From NCBI GenBank assembly GCA_965206395.1, contig CBDBJK010000020.1, forward strand, positions 138,866-202,865: DNA of 64,000 nt, in the 5' to 3' direction. Source of the DNA: CBDBJK01 sp965206395 (GTDB taxonomy: Bacteria > Chloroflexota > Dehalococcoidia > Lucifugimonadales > CATOSD01). The translations under genes were made by a program, and so were the position numbers. Within the stretch, counting starts at the first letter, position 1. Each line of letters begins with the position of its first letter. Positions 9,085 through 18,224 of this stretch are shown here, piece by piece. Under the pieces are notes generated by a model. The model searched no databases. It saw only the letters and a list, made by a program, of their open reading frames with translations, and was not told the DNA's origin.

Positions 9085-9579
9085 TTGACTTCTAATCCAA
9101 TCAGGCACGTTCGCCAAAATCACGCGCTAGAACATGCCACAGTCGCGGTACTGCTGGAGAAGGGCATACGTCCCCCGTTAGGTGGGTACTCCACAGCCGG
9201 TGGGTTCTTTATCTTTGGACGAGCATCCTCGGAAACCGTATCAGACGCCGTATATGAAGCGTTCACGCGAATGAAGGAGGGACAAAAGGAACTTGCGGTT
9301 TCGCCCTACTGCGGCACAAACCTGGCCACCGGGGCGCTACTCGCTGGACTTTTGACAACTGCGATCTTGGGACGACGCAAAGGGCGATTGCGGCGTTTCC
9401 CTTTTGCTGTTGCAGCAATCGTCGGCGCTACCCTAGCCAGCAGGCCTCTGGGCAATTCTCTCCAACGTAGATATACAACCCTGGCTGAAGTGAGTGATCT
9501 AGAGATTACGGGCATAAGGCGCCTCTGGAAAGGTTCCTATACGATTCACAGAATCAGCATTGCGCTCAACGCACAGTGA
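9085..9579 (+). CDS. DUF6391-like membrane-associated protein
   Basis: 164-residue protein of a family found in Chloroflexota and cyanobacteria (DUF6391). The characteristic opening NHALEHATV is present, followed by a glycine-rich segment and one hydrophobic hairpin (LATGALLAGLLTTAIL..., FAVAAIVGATLAS). The function is unknown. Start TTG 9085 is supported by AGGAGG at 9071-9076, eight bases upstream. tRNA-Arg lies downstream on the same strand. Confidence 0.75.
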   Translation: MTSNPIRHVRQNHALEHATVAVLLEKGIRPPLGGYSTAGGFFIFGRASSETVSDAVYEAFTRMKEGQKELAVSPYCGTNLATGALLAGLLTTAILGRRKGRLRRFPFAVAAIVGATLASRPLGNSLQRRYTTLAEVSDLEITGIRRLWKGSYTIHRISIALNAQ

Positions 9580-9826
9580 CGCATGCTTTCCAGACACTCG
9601 TCTATCAATCCCAAAACGCAGGCCGGTGAAGTGTCCACTCCCGTCAACAAGCCGGAAAGGAGCCGCAGAATCCTTTCAATTGCCTGTCAGCATGGAGCAC
9701 CTCGCCGTACTCTTCTAGCAACAATGGTTTATTGAAACGCTCAGGACTTATGGCCTTCCTTGACCATTGTTCCCGGAGATTGTTACACTTAGCTAGACTT
9801 GTCAGTCGATGGAACCGGGATGAAGC

Positions 9827-9902
9827 GTCCCTGTAGCTCAGAGGATAGAGCAGCTGCCTTCTAAGCAGCGGGCCGCAGGTTCGAATCCTGCCAGGGACGC
9901 CA
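9827..9902 (+). tRNA. tRNA-Arg (anticodon TCT), CCA encoded
   Basis: Full cloverleaf. The acceptor GTCCCTG pairs with CAGGGAC, the D arm is GCTC...GAGC, and the anticodon stem GCTGC/GCAGC holds loop CTTCTAA with anticodon TCT. The T arm is GCAGG-TTCGAAT-CCTGC. Discriminator G at 9899 is followed by encoded CCA at 9900-9902. It reads AGA/AGG arginine codons. Confidence 0.97.
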
Positions 9903-10118
9903 ATTCAATATGATAATATCACCATATCACGAAATGCCTTCGTTCTGTGTAATATGCATTGTACTCTTGCCTAGGATGCTCTGCGAGACGCCCATTACAT
10001 CCCCTGAACCAGTCTGTAATGCAGTCCTCTGGGCTTTCAGTCCTGGCTATTTCAATATAATATATATGTAAGTTAGGAAAACCTGGCGAGTGTTTGTTTT
10101 TGATGAGGAGGCTAAATT

Positions 10119-10652
10119 TTGGAACCGCCTATGACAGTCAAGGAGCTTAGTGATTACCTGAGGCTCGACCGAATGACCATTTACAAGATGCTAAAAGAAG
10201 GCAGCATCCCGGCATCTCGGATAGGGCACCAGTGGCGGTTCTTCAGAACAGATATCGACGAGTGGATTCGCGCTCTCAGGATTAATCAGCGGACGGCGAT
10301 ATTGTTGATTGACGACGACCCGAACCTAAAACACCTTTTCAATGAGGAGCTATCCCCTGATAGCTTTGACGTTGTCGCGGCATCTGGTGACGAGGCTTTG
10401 GCTCTTGCCTCTCAACGTCATTTTGACCTGGTTTTTCTGGAGCTTAAGAAGGCAACGATTGATACCTTTAAGCAGCTTCGGGCCGTAGATTTCGGCATTT
10501 CAGTGGTCGTCATCGCCGGTCCTTCGGATACGAAGCTAGTTGACCAGGCGATGGATGTAGGCACCTTCACGTTGATGAAAAGGCCAAAATCCGGTTCAGA
10601 TATAACGAACATCCTGGCCAGCCTCCCGTCCAAGAAAAGCTCCGTCATCTAA
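10119..10652 (+). CDS. Excisionase-type HTH fused to degenerate response-regulator receiver
   Basis: 177 residues. Residues 4-50 are a MerR/Xis-type DNA-binding domain (MTVKELSDYLRLDRMTIYKMLKEG...WRFFRTDIDEWI). Residues 59-172 fold like a CheY receiver, with the acidic pocket D65-D66-D67 and the conserved lysine K154 (LMKRP). The phosphoacceptor position is glutamate E108 (FLEL instead of the usual LLDL), and the Thr/Ser switch position is alanine (VVIAG). The domain is therefore probably not phosphorylated and may be locked in one state. TTG 10119 has GAGGAGG at 10105-10111, seven bases upstream. No kinase gene is adjacent. Confidence 0.8.
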   Translation: MEPPMTVKELSDYLRLDRMTIYKMLKEGSIPASRIGHQWRFFRTDIDEWIRALRINQRTAILLIDDDPNLKHLFNEELSPDSFDVVAASGDEALALASQRHFDLVFLELKKATIDTFKQLRAVDFGISVVVIAGPSDTKLVDQAMDVGTFTLMKRPKSGSDITNILASLPSKKSSVI

Positions 10653-10749
10653 CCTGATAATGACCATCCAACTACGCTATTAGAAGACTTTGAGTTGACG
10701 GAGAAGGATTTAACACAACCCTCCTCAGGACATACATACAGGAGACGCG

Positions 10750-11406
10750 GTGGCAGAAAGATTCTCTGAGATATTGCATCGGGAAGCCCAACAGGTCTGG
10801 GAAGGCATATTCTCGCATCCTTTCCTCCTTGAGGTGCAGGCTGGCGAACTTCCCATCGACACCTTTCGATACTACGTCATACAGGACTATCACTACATGG
10901 AAGGCTATGGCAGAGCAGTCTCAATCGCGTTGTCGAAAGCGCCCGACACAGAGTCCATCCGTCAACTGGCCCGCAGGATTAACACGCCCATAGAGCGCCC
11001 GCTTCATCAGAAGATGTTCGAGCTGTTGGAGATAGACGAGGCGGATGCGGCGCGAATCGGCCCATCCCCCACCAACCGAGCCTACGTAAACCACATGCTG
11101 GCCACTGCCTCTATGGGTGGCGTTGGCGAAGCGGCAGCAGCTATACTCCCATGCCCCTGGAGCTATCACGAAATTGGCTCGCGGCTGTTGCTGCCAGAGC
11201 ATCCTGTATACGAGCAGTGGGTTGAGGCATATTCCTCTGGCCTTCTGGAGGCAAGCACCGCCGCGTGGCGAGAGCTGGTAGACCGGTTCGGCGCAGAAGG
11301 CGGCCCTGCCACGCGAGACTCTATGCGCAAAGCATTTCTCCTTAGCTCTCGCTATGAGTATATGTTCTGGACCATGGCCTACAATCAGGAGCAGTGGCCT
11401 GCTTGA
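10750..11406 (+). CDS. tenA: TenA-family protein (aminopyrimidine aminohydrolase / thiaminase II-like)
   Basis: 218-residue all-helical TenA family protein, which salvages thiamin pyrimidine from degradation products. The family's features are present: Asp in YVIQDYHYMEGYG, the catalytic cysteine C135 in ILPCPWSYHEIG, and the C-terminal Tyr/Glu-rich helix (SSRYEYMFWTMAY). GTG 10750 follows AGGAG at 10740-10744. No thi genes lie in the window. Related proteins also act in other cofactor pathways, so the exact substrate is not certain. Confidence 0.85.
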   Translation: MAERFSEILHREAQQVWEGIFSHPFLLEVQAGELPIDTFRYYVIQDYHYMEGYGRAVSIALSKAPDTESIRQLARRINTPIERPLHQKMFELLEIDEADAARIGPSPTNRAYVNHMLATASMGGVGEAAAAILPCPWSYHEIGSRLLLPEHPVYEQWVEAYSSGLLEASTAAWRELVDRFGAEGGPATRDSMRKAFLLSSRYEYMFWTMAYNQEQWPA

Positions 11407-11558
11407 GTCGTTCACTTATAGATTGCCTGGGTCTCTGAGATAACAGAGTTTTCAATCCAACGGTTAAACCTTAAAGTAGTCGATTATTTGTGCTATCCTG
11501 AGTTTTCGTTTATAGAAGACGCAGATTATACGATCCAAGATGAAGCTGAGAGGTTGTA

Positions 11559-13049
11559 ATGAGGACGAAACGATACGCTGGAACGGTCACGGCCCCGGAC
11601 TTCCCTTCCGGAGTAGATTGGCTTAACACAGAGGACCCCATAAGCATGGCAGACCTGCGCGGCAAGATAGTGGTGCTCGACTTCTGGACTTACTGTTGAA
11701 TTAACTGCATGCACGTATTTCCGCAGTTGCGGAAACTAGAAGAGAAATACGCCAGTGAGATTGTTGTTGTTGGAGTGCACTCCGCCAAGTTCACGGCGGA
11801 AAAGGACACCAATAACCTTCGCAATGCGGTACTGCGCTACGAGATCGAGCATCCCGTGGCAAACGATTCAGACTTCGCTATCTGGCAGACGTACACGGTC
11901 AGAGCTTGGCCCACCTTGATGTTCGTAGATCCGCTAGGAAAGATAATCGGCAAGCACGAAGGGGAAATCACTTTTGATGCCTTCGATGGCGTAATCGCTG
12001 ATATGGTGCAAGAGTTCGACGAGCAGGGTCAGATAGACCGACGTCCTCTGAAATTCAAGCTTGAAAGAGAGAAGGAGTGGGAGCGGCCGCTCTCCTTTCC
12101 CGGAAAAGTCCTCGCCGACGCTACCTCAGACCGGCTATTCATCGCTGACTCCAATCACAACCGCGTCGTCGTCGCGTCGCTTGATGGTAATGTTAGGCAA
12201 ATCATAGGAAGCGGCAAAAAAGGATTGGTTGATGGTGGATTCGACGAGACCGCGTTCAATGACCCTCAAGGCATGGCCCTGGATGGGGACATCCTGTACG
12301 TCGCAGACACCAAGAACCACGCCATCCGCAAGATAGACCTCGCTGGCGGGCAGGTGCAGACAATCGCCGGAACGGGCGAGCAGGCGACGATGTTCCACGA
12401 TGGTGGCGAAGGGCCTTCAACATCGTTGAATTCGCCCTGGGACGTCGAGTTGCACGACGGCACGCTCTACATTGCAATGACGGGATTTCATCAGCTATGG
12501 AGGCTTGACCTCAAGACTCAGGAGGTCAGACCTCATGCCGGAAGCGGACGCGAGCGCATAGTCGACGGGCCGCTGGCCTCGGCTCAGCTAGCCCAGCCAA
12601 GCGGCATAGTCACCGACGGCAGCAAGCTCTATTTCACGGACAGCGAAACAAGCGCAGTTCGCGCAGCAGACATAGACCCCAACGGGCGCGTCGAAACAAT
12701 CGTCGGCATGGACCTATTCACCTTCGGCGACGTGGACGGCATAGGGGACGAAGTACGTTTGCAGCACACGCTTGGCGTCGACATCCATGACGGTGTTCTG
12801 TACATCACCGACAGCTATAACAACAAGATCAAGAAAATTTTTCCTGCCACAAGGGGAGCCGTGACTCTCCTGGGCAGCGGAGAGCCTGGACACGAGGATG
12901 GACAGGGAATGCAAGCGGAATTCCACGAACCAGGCGGAATCAGCATAGCCGACGGCAAGCTCTACATCGCTGACACCAACAACCACGCCATTCGCGTCGC
13001 AGACCTTGAATCCGAGGAGGTGAGCACGCTGGAACTGAAAGGGATATAG
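11559..13049 (+). CDS. Thioredoxin-like/NHL-repeat protein with in-frame TGA (probable selenocysteine)
   Basis: 496 residues if TGA at 11697-11699 is read as selenocysteine (residue 47). ATG 11559 has GAGAGG just upstream. The frame is open on both sides of the TGA and the protein is continuous: DLRGKIVVLDFWTYC-U-INCMHVFPQL. Relatives carry cysteine there (WTYCCINC), so U replaces the first cysteine of the thioredoxin CxxC. Residues 1-150 form the thioredoxin/AhpC-like domain. Residues about 165-495 are NHL propeller repeats (ADSNHNRVV, VADTKNHAIRKID, ITDSYNNKIKK, IADTNNHAIRVAD). A 7-bp hairpin lies 18 bases after the TGA. A redox enzyme role is inferred; the substrate is unknown. A plain nonsense mutation is the alternative. 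Confidence 0.88.
11718..11735 (+). promoter_or_regulatory. Candidate bacterial SECIS hairpin
   Basis: TTTCCGC (11718-11724), loop AGTT, GCGGAAA (11729-11735): a perfect 7-bp stem. The loop starts 25 bases after the TGA and has G as its second base. Known bacterial SECIS elements have a small apical loop with a G among its first two bases, 16-37 bases after the UGA. Confidence 0.7.
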
Positions 13050-13119
13050 TCGCAACGAGCACCCTTTCCTTGCCTGAATTTTGTGGCTAACTGCCCTTAA
13101 CAGGCGTAGGCGACAACCT

Positions 13120-14418
13120 CTAGGAAGACTCTTCGGAGGCTGTCAGGCCATCGCCTTGCGGGGACTTCACAGGCAAGTTCGTTTGTTTCTCTTCTGGCGC
13201 TTTTACGCTTCTGAACTGAATGTACAGCGCCGCGTTGTAGACCAGCTTGATTGCGCTGCCGATGAGAATCGGCGCTCCGAGGAATGTTGTCTGCGCAATG
13301 AGGCCAGCGACGCCCGGGCTTACCGTCTGTGCGATGTTGCGACCAAGGTTAGTCACGCTAGCCATTGCTGTCATGGCTTCTGGCGGAACGATTGCCATCG
13401 TGTACGACTGTCGTGTCGGCACGTCCATGTCATTCGATAGCTCTTTCAGCAGGAAAAACGTCACAGCCAGCCATAGATTACCGCTCAGGGCCAGGGCGAC
13501 CATGAACAGGTTGGAGAGCACCTGGGTTGACGCCATAGTGTTGATGAGGCCGATTCTGGATGCGACAGGGGTCGCCAGCATAACAGAGACTGCGTTAGCC
13601 AACTGACCTGCAAAGAAAATCAGGGCCACCGTCTCCACGCCAACCCCAAAGCGGCTGACGAACCAGAACGAGATGAAACTGCGTACCATGAATCCACCAC
13701 CGAAAGCGTCCAGCGAGAAAAGGCCCGCCATCCGCAGTATCACGCTTCGGGAATCTCCCAATCGCGGTTCAAGTGCCTCGGTTTTTCGCCCCTCTTGGGC
13801 TGGCTCAGCATTTGAGGACAGCGGCGCGTAAAGTAAAATCCCGCCAGCGGCGACGGCAGCGTACAGGCCAAACATGACTTTGAACGAAAGCAGCTCCTCC
13901 ATGCCAAACCACGATTGCAATAGCGCAGGGACGGCGATAAGCAACGCGCCTAATGCCTTTGTGGCGAATCCGACGAGGTTATACCAGCTGAACACAAGCG
14001 TTCGTTGTGAGGCATCGCAAGTCTGCGCAAGGATGGCCGTGTCCAGCGACACGAAGGCCGTTCTGTCGCCGCCTGTCGATGTGGTAATGGCGAAAAGGCT
14101 GATAATCACCAGGGGAGCGACACTTGAGGCAAACGGAAATAGCGCGCCTCCCACGACCATCAGAACGGACATTATCACCAGCATCCGTCTGCGGCCTATG
14201 GCATCGCCCTTCCAGACGGCTACGATATTGGACAGCGCGCCACCGGCCATGATTGCGCTGAAGACGATACCAGCCTGAAAAACGGTGAAGTCCAGCAGAT
14301 TCAGATACACGCCCAGAAAGACGCTTAGAAAGCTGTAGTCTAGCGCTCGAACGGCAGACGCGGCGAAGACCAGCTTTCCGTCGCGGTTGAGTGTCGGAAT
14401 GCCAAAGATATTTTGCAA
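13120..14418 (-). CDS. Major facilitator superfamily transporter
   Basis: 432-residue protein with about twelve hydrophobic segments and the MFS loop motif GDAIGRRRM between helices 2 and 3. A second-half counterpart is less clear. A charged loop (residues about 205-225) separates the halves. It resembles drug or sugar exporters, but the substrate cannot be read. The start at 14418 would be TTG without a good ribosome site, so the true start may be slightly different. It converges with the selenoprotein-like gene, 70 bases apart. Confidence 0.85.
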   Translation of the reverse strand: MQNIFGIPTLNRDGKLVFAASAVRALDYSFLSVFLGVYLNLLDFTVFQAGIVFSAIMAGGALSNIVAVWKGDAIGRRRMLVIMSVLMVVGGALFPFASSVAPLVIISLFAITTSTGGDRTAFVSLDTAILAQTCDASQRTLVFSWYNLVGFATKALGALLIAVPALLQSWFGMEELLSFKVMFGLYAAVAAGGILLYAPLSSNAEPAQEGRKTEALEPRLGDSRSVILRMAGLFSLDAFGGGFMVRSFISFWFVSRFGVGVETVALIFFAGQLANAVSVMLATPVASRIGLINTMASTQVLSNLFMVALALSGNLWLAVTFFLLKELSNDMDVPTRQSYTMAIVPPEAMTAMASVTNLGRNIAQTVSPGVAGLIAQTTFLGAPILIGSAIKLVYNAALYIQFRSVKAPEEKQTNLPVKSPQGDGLTASEESS

Positions 14419-14467
14419 TGTGTTATATGATGTCGTTCAACTGACCACTCTTAATGCTGTGTCGTTG

Positions 14468-17146
14468 TTATCCGCCCAGCCTGGACAATATCTCTGAGAC
14501 TCTGGTCCGGCGTTCCTCTATACCTTCGAGGCGTTGGCGCTCCCTTTCGACGACTTCTTCGGGTGCTCTCGAAAGGAACTTCTCGTCGCTCAATAGCTGA
14601 TTGACCTTGCTCTTGTTTGCCTCTAACTCGCCAAGCTCTCCATTCAGACGCTCGCGCTCGCGGCCCAGGTCTACCAGCCCGCCAATCGGGATGTTGACGG
14701 TGGTTCTCGCCAGAACCAGTGACACCTGCTCGTTCGTAGAGTCGTTACCGCCGACAGTCAGAGGCTCCACACGGGCCAGCGTCTTTATGACGGCAGCTTC
14801 GCTTTCGACAACCGCGCCCATGTCGTTAGCGTCGACAATGGCCTCAAGGCTCTGGTTGGCCTGTATCTTGAACTCGGCGCGGATGTTGCGAATCGAGCGC
14901 ACGATTTCTATTACCGCACCGATTTCTGATTCGACGTCCTCGTCTATGAGCGCGGCGTCCTGTTCGGGGTAAGCGGCTACTATCAACGCCTCTGGTCGCT
15001 CAGGCTCTTCAGGAATGTATTCCATCAGCGTCTGCCAGATTTCCTCAGTGATGAAGGGCATGAAAGGATGGAGCAGGCGCAGAATCCTCTCCAACACGTA
15101 TGTCAGCACTGGCAGCGGCGACGGCTCGCCATCGGCCTGGGAGCGAATGCGAATCTTCGCCATCTCTATGTACCAATCGGCGTATTCGCCCCAGATGAAG
15201 TCGTGAATGATGCGCTGCGCCTCTCCGAAATTGTACTCCTCGTTGAATCGCTGCACGTCGCCCGCGACCCGGTTGAGGCGGCTCAGAATCCACTTGTCAT
15301 GCCGATGAACGGGGTTTGGCTGATGCCAGCCCTCAAGTCCGGTCGCGCCTTCCAGATTGGACATGACGAACCGAGCCACGTTCCAGAGCTTGTTGGCGAA
15401 ATTTCGGCTGGCCTCCAGCTTCTTTTCGTTGAGGCGCATGTTGTTGCCAGGTGAGTTCCCCGTCGTAAGCGCAAAGCGGAGGGCGTCGGCCCCGTACAGG
15501 TCGATCAGGTCGAGCGGGTCAAGCACGTTGCCCTTCGACTTGCTCATCTTGATGCCCTCCGGGTCTAGCACGAGGCCATGCAGATACACCGTGCGGAACG
15601 GAATATCACCCATGTTCTCGATGCCCAGCACTATCATTCGGGCTACCCAAAAGAACAGGATGTCGTACCCCGTCTCGAGAACGCTGCCCGGATAGAAATA
15701 GTCGAGGTCTTCGGTCTGTTCGGGCCATCCGAGCGTCGAGTGGGGCCACAAGCCGGAGCTAAACCAGGTATCCAGAACGTCCGGGTCTCTTTCGAGCTTC
15801 GAGGAGCCACAGCGAGTGCATGTAGTAGGCTCTTCAAGCTCGACTATGACCTCTTCGCAGTCCTCGCAGTACCAGACCGGAATGCGATGACCCCACCATA
15901 GCTGACGACTTATACACCAGTCCCGAATGTTGTCCATCCAGTTGAAATACACCTTGGTGAATCGCTCAGGAACGATCGTTATGCTGCCATCGGCCACCCT
16001 GTCTCTGGCCGGTTTCGCCAGCGGCTCCATCTTCACGTACCACTGCTTGCTGACGATAGGCTCCACCACCTCGTTGCAACGGTCACAATGACCTACGGAG
16101 TTGCGATAAGGCTCGATCTTCTCAAGCAGATTGTTCCTGTCCAGTTCATCAACTATCCTCTCCCTGGTCTCGAACCTGTCCTGACCCTCGTAGTGGCCCG
16201 CGTTTTCATTCATAGTGCCATCGAGGTTCATCACGTTGATGATTGGCAGACCATGGCGCTGGCCCATCTCGAAGTCATTGGGGTCGTGGCCCGGCGTAAC
16301 CTTCAGCGCTCCCGTGCCGAACTCTAGCTCGACAGCCTCATCAGCGATGATCGGAATAACCCGCCCCAAAACGGGAAGCACAACGTTCTTGCCAATCAGG
16401 TGTCTGTACCTGTCGTCGTCTGGATTTACGGCGACGGCAGTATCGCCAAGCAGTGTCTCCGGCCTGGTGGTGGCGACGATAACAGCGCCGTTGCCGTCTT
16501 CCAGAAGGTATCGAATGTAGTACAGGCTTGCGTTCTCCTCCTGATGCTTCACTTCGAGGTCTGACAGAGCGGTGCGGCAACGCGGGCACCAGTTTGTGAT
16601 ACGTTCGCCTCTGTAAATAAGCCCCTTCTTGTAGAGATTCACGAAGGTTGTGCGAACCGCCTTGATTGGGCCTTCGTCGAGGGTGAACCGCTTGCGCGTC
16701 CAGTCACATGACGCTCCAAGACGCATTAGCTGGTTATATATCCTTTCCCCGTATTCGTCGACCCACTGCCACACGCGCTGGACGAATTTCTCCCTTCCGA
16801 GGTCATGCCGGGTCATTCCATCGCCCGCGAGAGCACGCTCAACTACAACCTGCGTGGCGATGCCCGCGTGATCGGAGCCTGGAAGATATAAGGCCGGATC
16901 GCCCTTCATCCTATGCCAGCGCACCATAAGGTCTTCCAGAGCGGTAGTCAACGCATGGCCCATGTGCAACTCGCCCGTCACGTTTGGAGGGGGCATGATG
17001 ATTACAAACGGTTCTTTAGAGTGGTCGATCGTTGGAGTGAAGTATCCCCGATCTACCCAGAAGTCGTAGATTCGCTGCTCGACGGCCTTGGGGTCGTAGG
17101 CCTTGGGAATGTCTCGTCTTGGCGTAGCTTGCGTCATGCCTGTCAT
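14468..17146 (-). CDS. valS: Valyl-tRNA synthetase
   Basis: About 892-residue class I synthetase that charges tRNA-Val. It shows the HIGH box as GELHMGHA, the KMSKS box as IKMSKSKGNV, the editing domain (ATTRPETLLGDTAVAVNP), a CxxC pair in a zinc-ribbon insert (CEDCEEVIV...CTRCGSSKL) and a C-terminal coiled-coil arm (RERERLNGELGELEANKSKV). Two ATG starts are close: 17146, three bases after GGAG, and 17137, twelve after it. The length is normal for bacterial ValS. Confidence 0.97.
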   Translation of the reverse strand: MTGMTQATPRRDIPKAYDPKAVEQRIYDFWVDRGYFTPTIDHSKEPFVIIMPPPNVTGELHMGHALTTALEDLMVRWHRMKGDPALYLPGSDHAGIATQVVVERALAGDGMTRHDLGREKFVQRVWQWVDEYGERIYNQLMRLGASCDWTRKRFTLDEGPIKAVRTTFVNLYKKGLIYRGERITNWCPRCRTALSDLEVKHQEENASLYYIRYLLEDGNGAVIVATTRPETLLGDTAVAVNPDDDRYRHLIGKNVVLPVLGRVIPIIADEAVELEFGTGALKVTPGHDPNDFEMGQRHGLPIINVMNLDGTMNENAGHYEGQDRFETRERIVDELDRNNLLEKIEPYRNSVGHCDRCNEVVEPIVSKQWYVKMEPLAKPARDRVADGSITIVPERFTKVYFNWMDNIRDWCISRQLWWGHRIPVWYCEDCEEVIVELEEPTTCTRCGSSKLERDPDVLDTWFSSGLWPHSTLGWPEQTEDLDYFYPGSVLETGYDILFFWVARMIVLGIENMGDIPFRTVYLHGLVLDPEGIKMSKSKGNVLDPLDLIDLYGADALRFALTTGNSPGNNMRLNEKKLEASRNFANKLWNVARFVMSNLEGATGLEGWHQPNPVHRHDKWILSRLNRVAGDVQRFNEEYNFGEAQRIIHDFIWGEYADWYIEMAKIRIRSQADGEPSPLPVLTYVLERILRLLHPFMPFITEEIWQTLMEYIPEEPERPEALIVAAYPEQDAALIDEDVESEIGAVIEIVRSIRNIRAEFKIQANQSLEAIVDANDMGAVVESEAAVIKTLARVEPLTVGGNDSTNEQVSLVLARTTVNIPIGGLVDLGRERERLNGELGELEANKSKVNQLLSDEKFLSRAPEEVVERERQRLEGIEERRTRVSEILSRLGG

Positions 17147-17287
17147 TAACTCCAAAAATAATAGGTTAGCCGCCTACTGTCAGGTATTCTATCTCCTTGC
17201 GTATGAGTGGCAACCCTTATAAAAGATTCTAGTCGTCATTGGGAGGGGGCGTCAATGAATGTCAACCCAAGACCAGCCTCATACTTA

Positions 17288-18167
17288 GAGCGTCTAACAA
17301 AACCATTATTGGAACAGAAAGCGAGAGCAGATGATGGCACAACCTATGGCCAAGAAAGCCTCATGTATGTCTGCCCTGCGCTCATATCGAACCCGTAAGC
17401 GTCGGAACTGATGAAGCCAACTCAGGCTTCTCTCAACCACCCATCTATGCACACCCAACCCGCTGCCATGCGGCTCACCTCGCTTGGCCAGCAGCGGCCA
17501 GATATGTCGCTTCTTCAACTCCTTGCGAACAGGCTCAGAGTCATACCCTCTGTCTCCCTGCGCCTGAAGAGGACGCTTGCGAGGCCTGCCTCGCTTGCCC
17601 TTGACAGCAGGTATGGCATCCACCAACTCAAGGGCTTGGGTGACATCGTGAGCGTTCGCGCCAGTCAACCTGACCGCCAGTGGAATGCCCTGGGCATCGG
17701 TTATGATATGATGCTTGCTACCCGCCTTCGCCCTGTCCGTGGGGTTGGGGCCTGTTTTCTGCCCCCAAAAACTGCTCGCACTGAAGCACTGTCCAGCACT
17801 GCGCGAGTCCAGTCTATGCGCTCAGCTGCTTGCAGGCGCTCAAGGCATACCAAGTGGATGCGCTCCCAGACTCCCGACTGGTGCCAATCTCTGAGGCGCC
17901 TCCAGCAGGTCATCCCACTGCCACAGTCCATCTCCTTGGGTAGGTCTTCCCAGCCAATGCCTGTCTTTAGCACGAACAGTATCCCACTTAGGACCTGTCT
18001 GTCAGGTATCCTGGGCCTTCCTCCTTTCGGCTTCGGTGGTTGTGGCGGCAGTAAAGGTTGCACCAGTTCCCAGAATTCATCGCTTACAAGGGGCTTAGAC
18101 ATTAGGTCATCCTCCTCCAGAGAATGTCCAGATTCTAACCCCTTTTATTAGGTTTTGTTAGACGCTC
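17288..18167 (-). mobile_element. IS5-family element (type A), copy 1
   Basis: 880-bp insertion sequence with inverted repeats GAGCGTCTAACAAAACC / GGTTTTGTTAGACGCTC, flanked by TTA on both sides (17285-17287 and 18168-18170). Copies at 25646-26525 and 54443-55322 have the same length and encode identical proteins. It sits between valS and the DUF2723 gene and interrupts no recognisable gene. Confidence 0.93.
17306..18102 (-). CDS. IS5-family transposase in two frames
   Basis: DDE transposase of the IS427-like group, encoded as two overlapping frames. The upstream frame (18102-17701, 133 aa, DUF4096-like: LVSDEFWELVQPLLPP...WRRLRDWHQSGVW...DSASVRA) has its ATG behind GAGGAGG. The downstream frame continues as GQKTGPNPTDRAKAGSKHHI... 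to 17306 and carries the remaining catalytic residues (GDRGYDSEP, WVVERSLSWLHQFRRL). The switch must occur in the TTTTTGGGGGCAGAAAA tract, by -1 frameshifting as in relatives. All three copies share this, so it is a feature of the element and not decay. Confidence 0.88.
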
Positions 18168-18224
18168 TTACTCTATTCTGTGCTTAGTCGGCCACTACAT
18201 CGGGTTATATAATTGGTAGATAAA

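Noticed and set aside
17411..18151. 246-codon frame antisense to the IS5 type A transposase (three copies)
   Set aside because: It is the mirror of a real transposase with an implausible Ser/Arg/Pro-rich composition.
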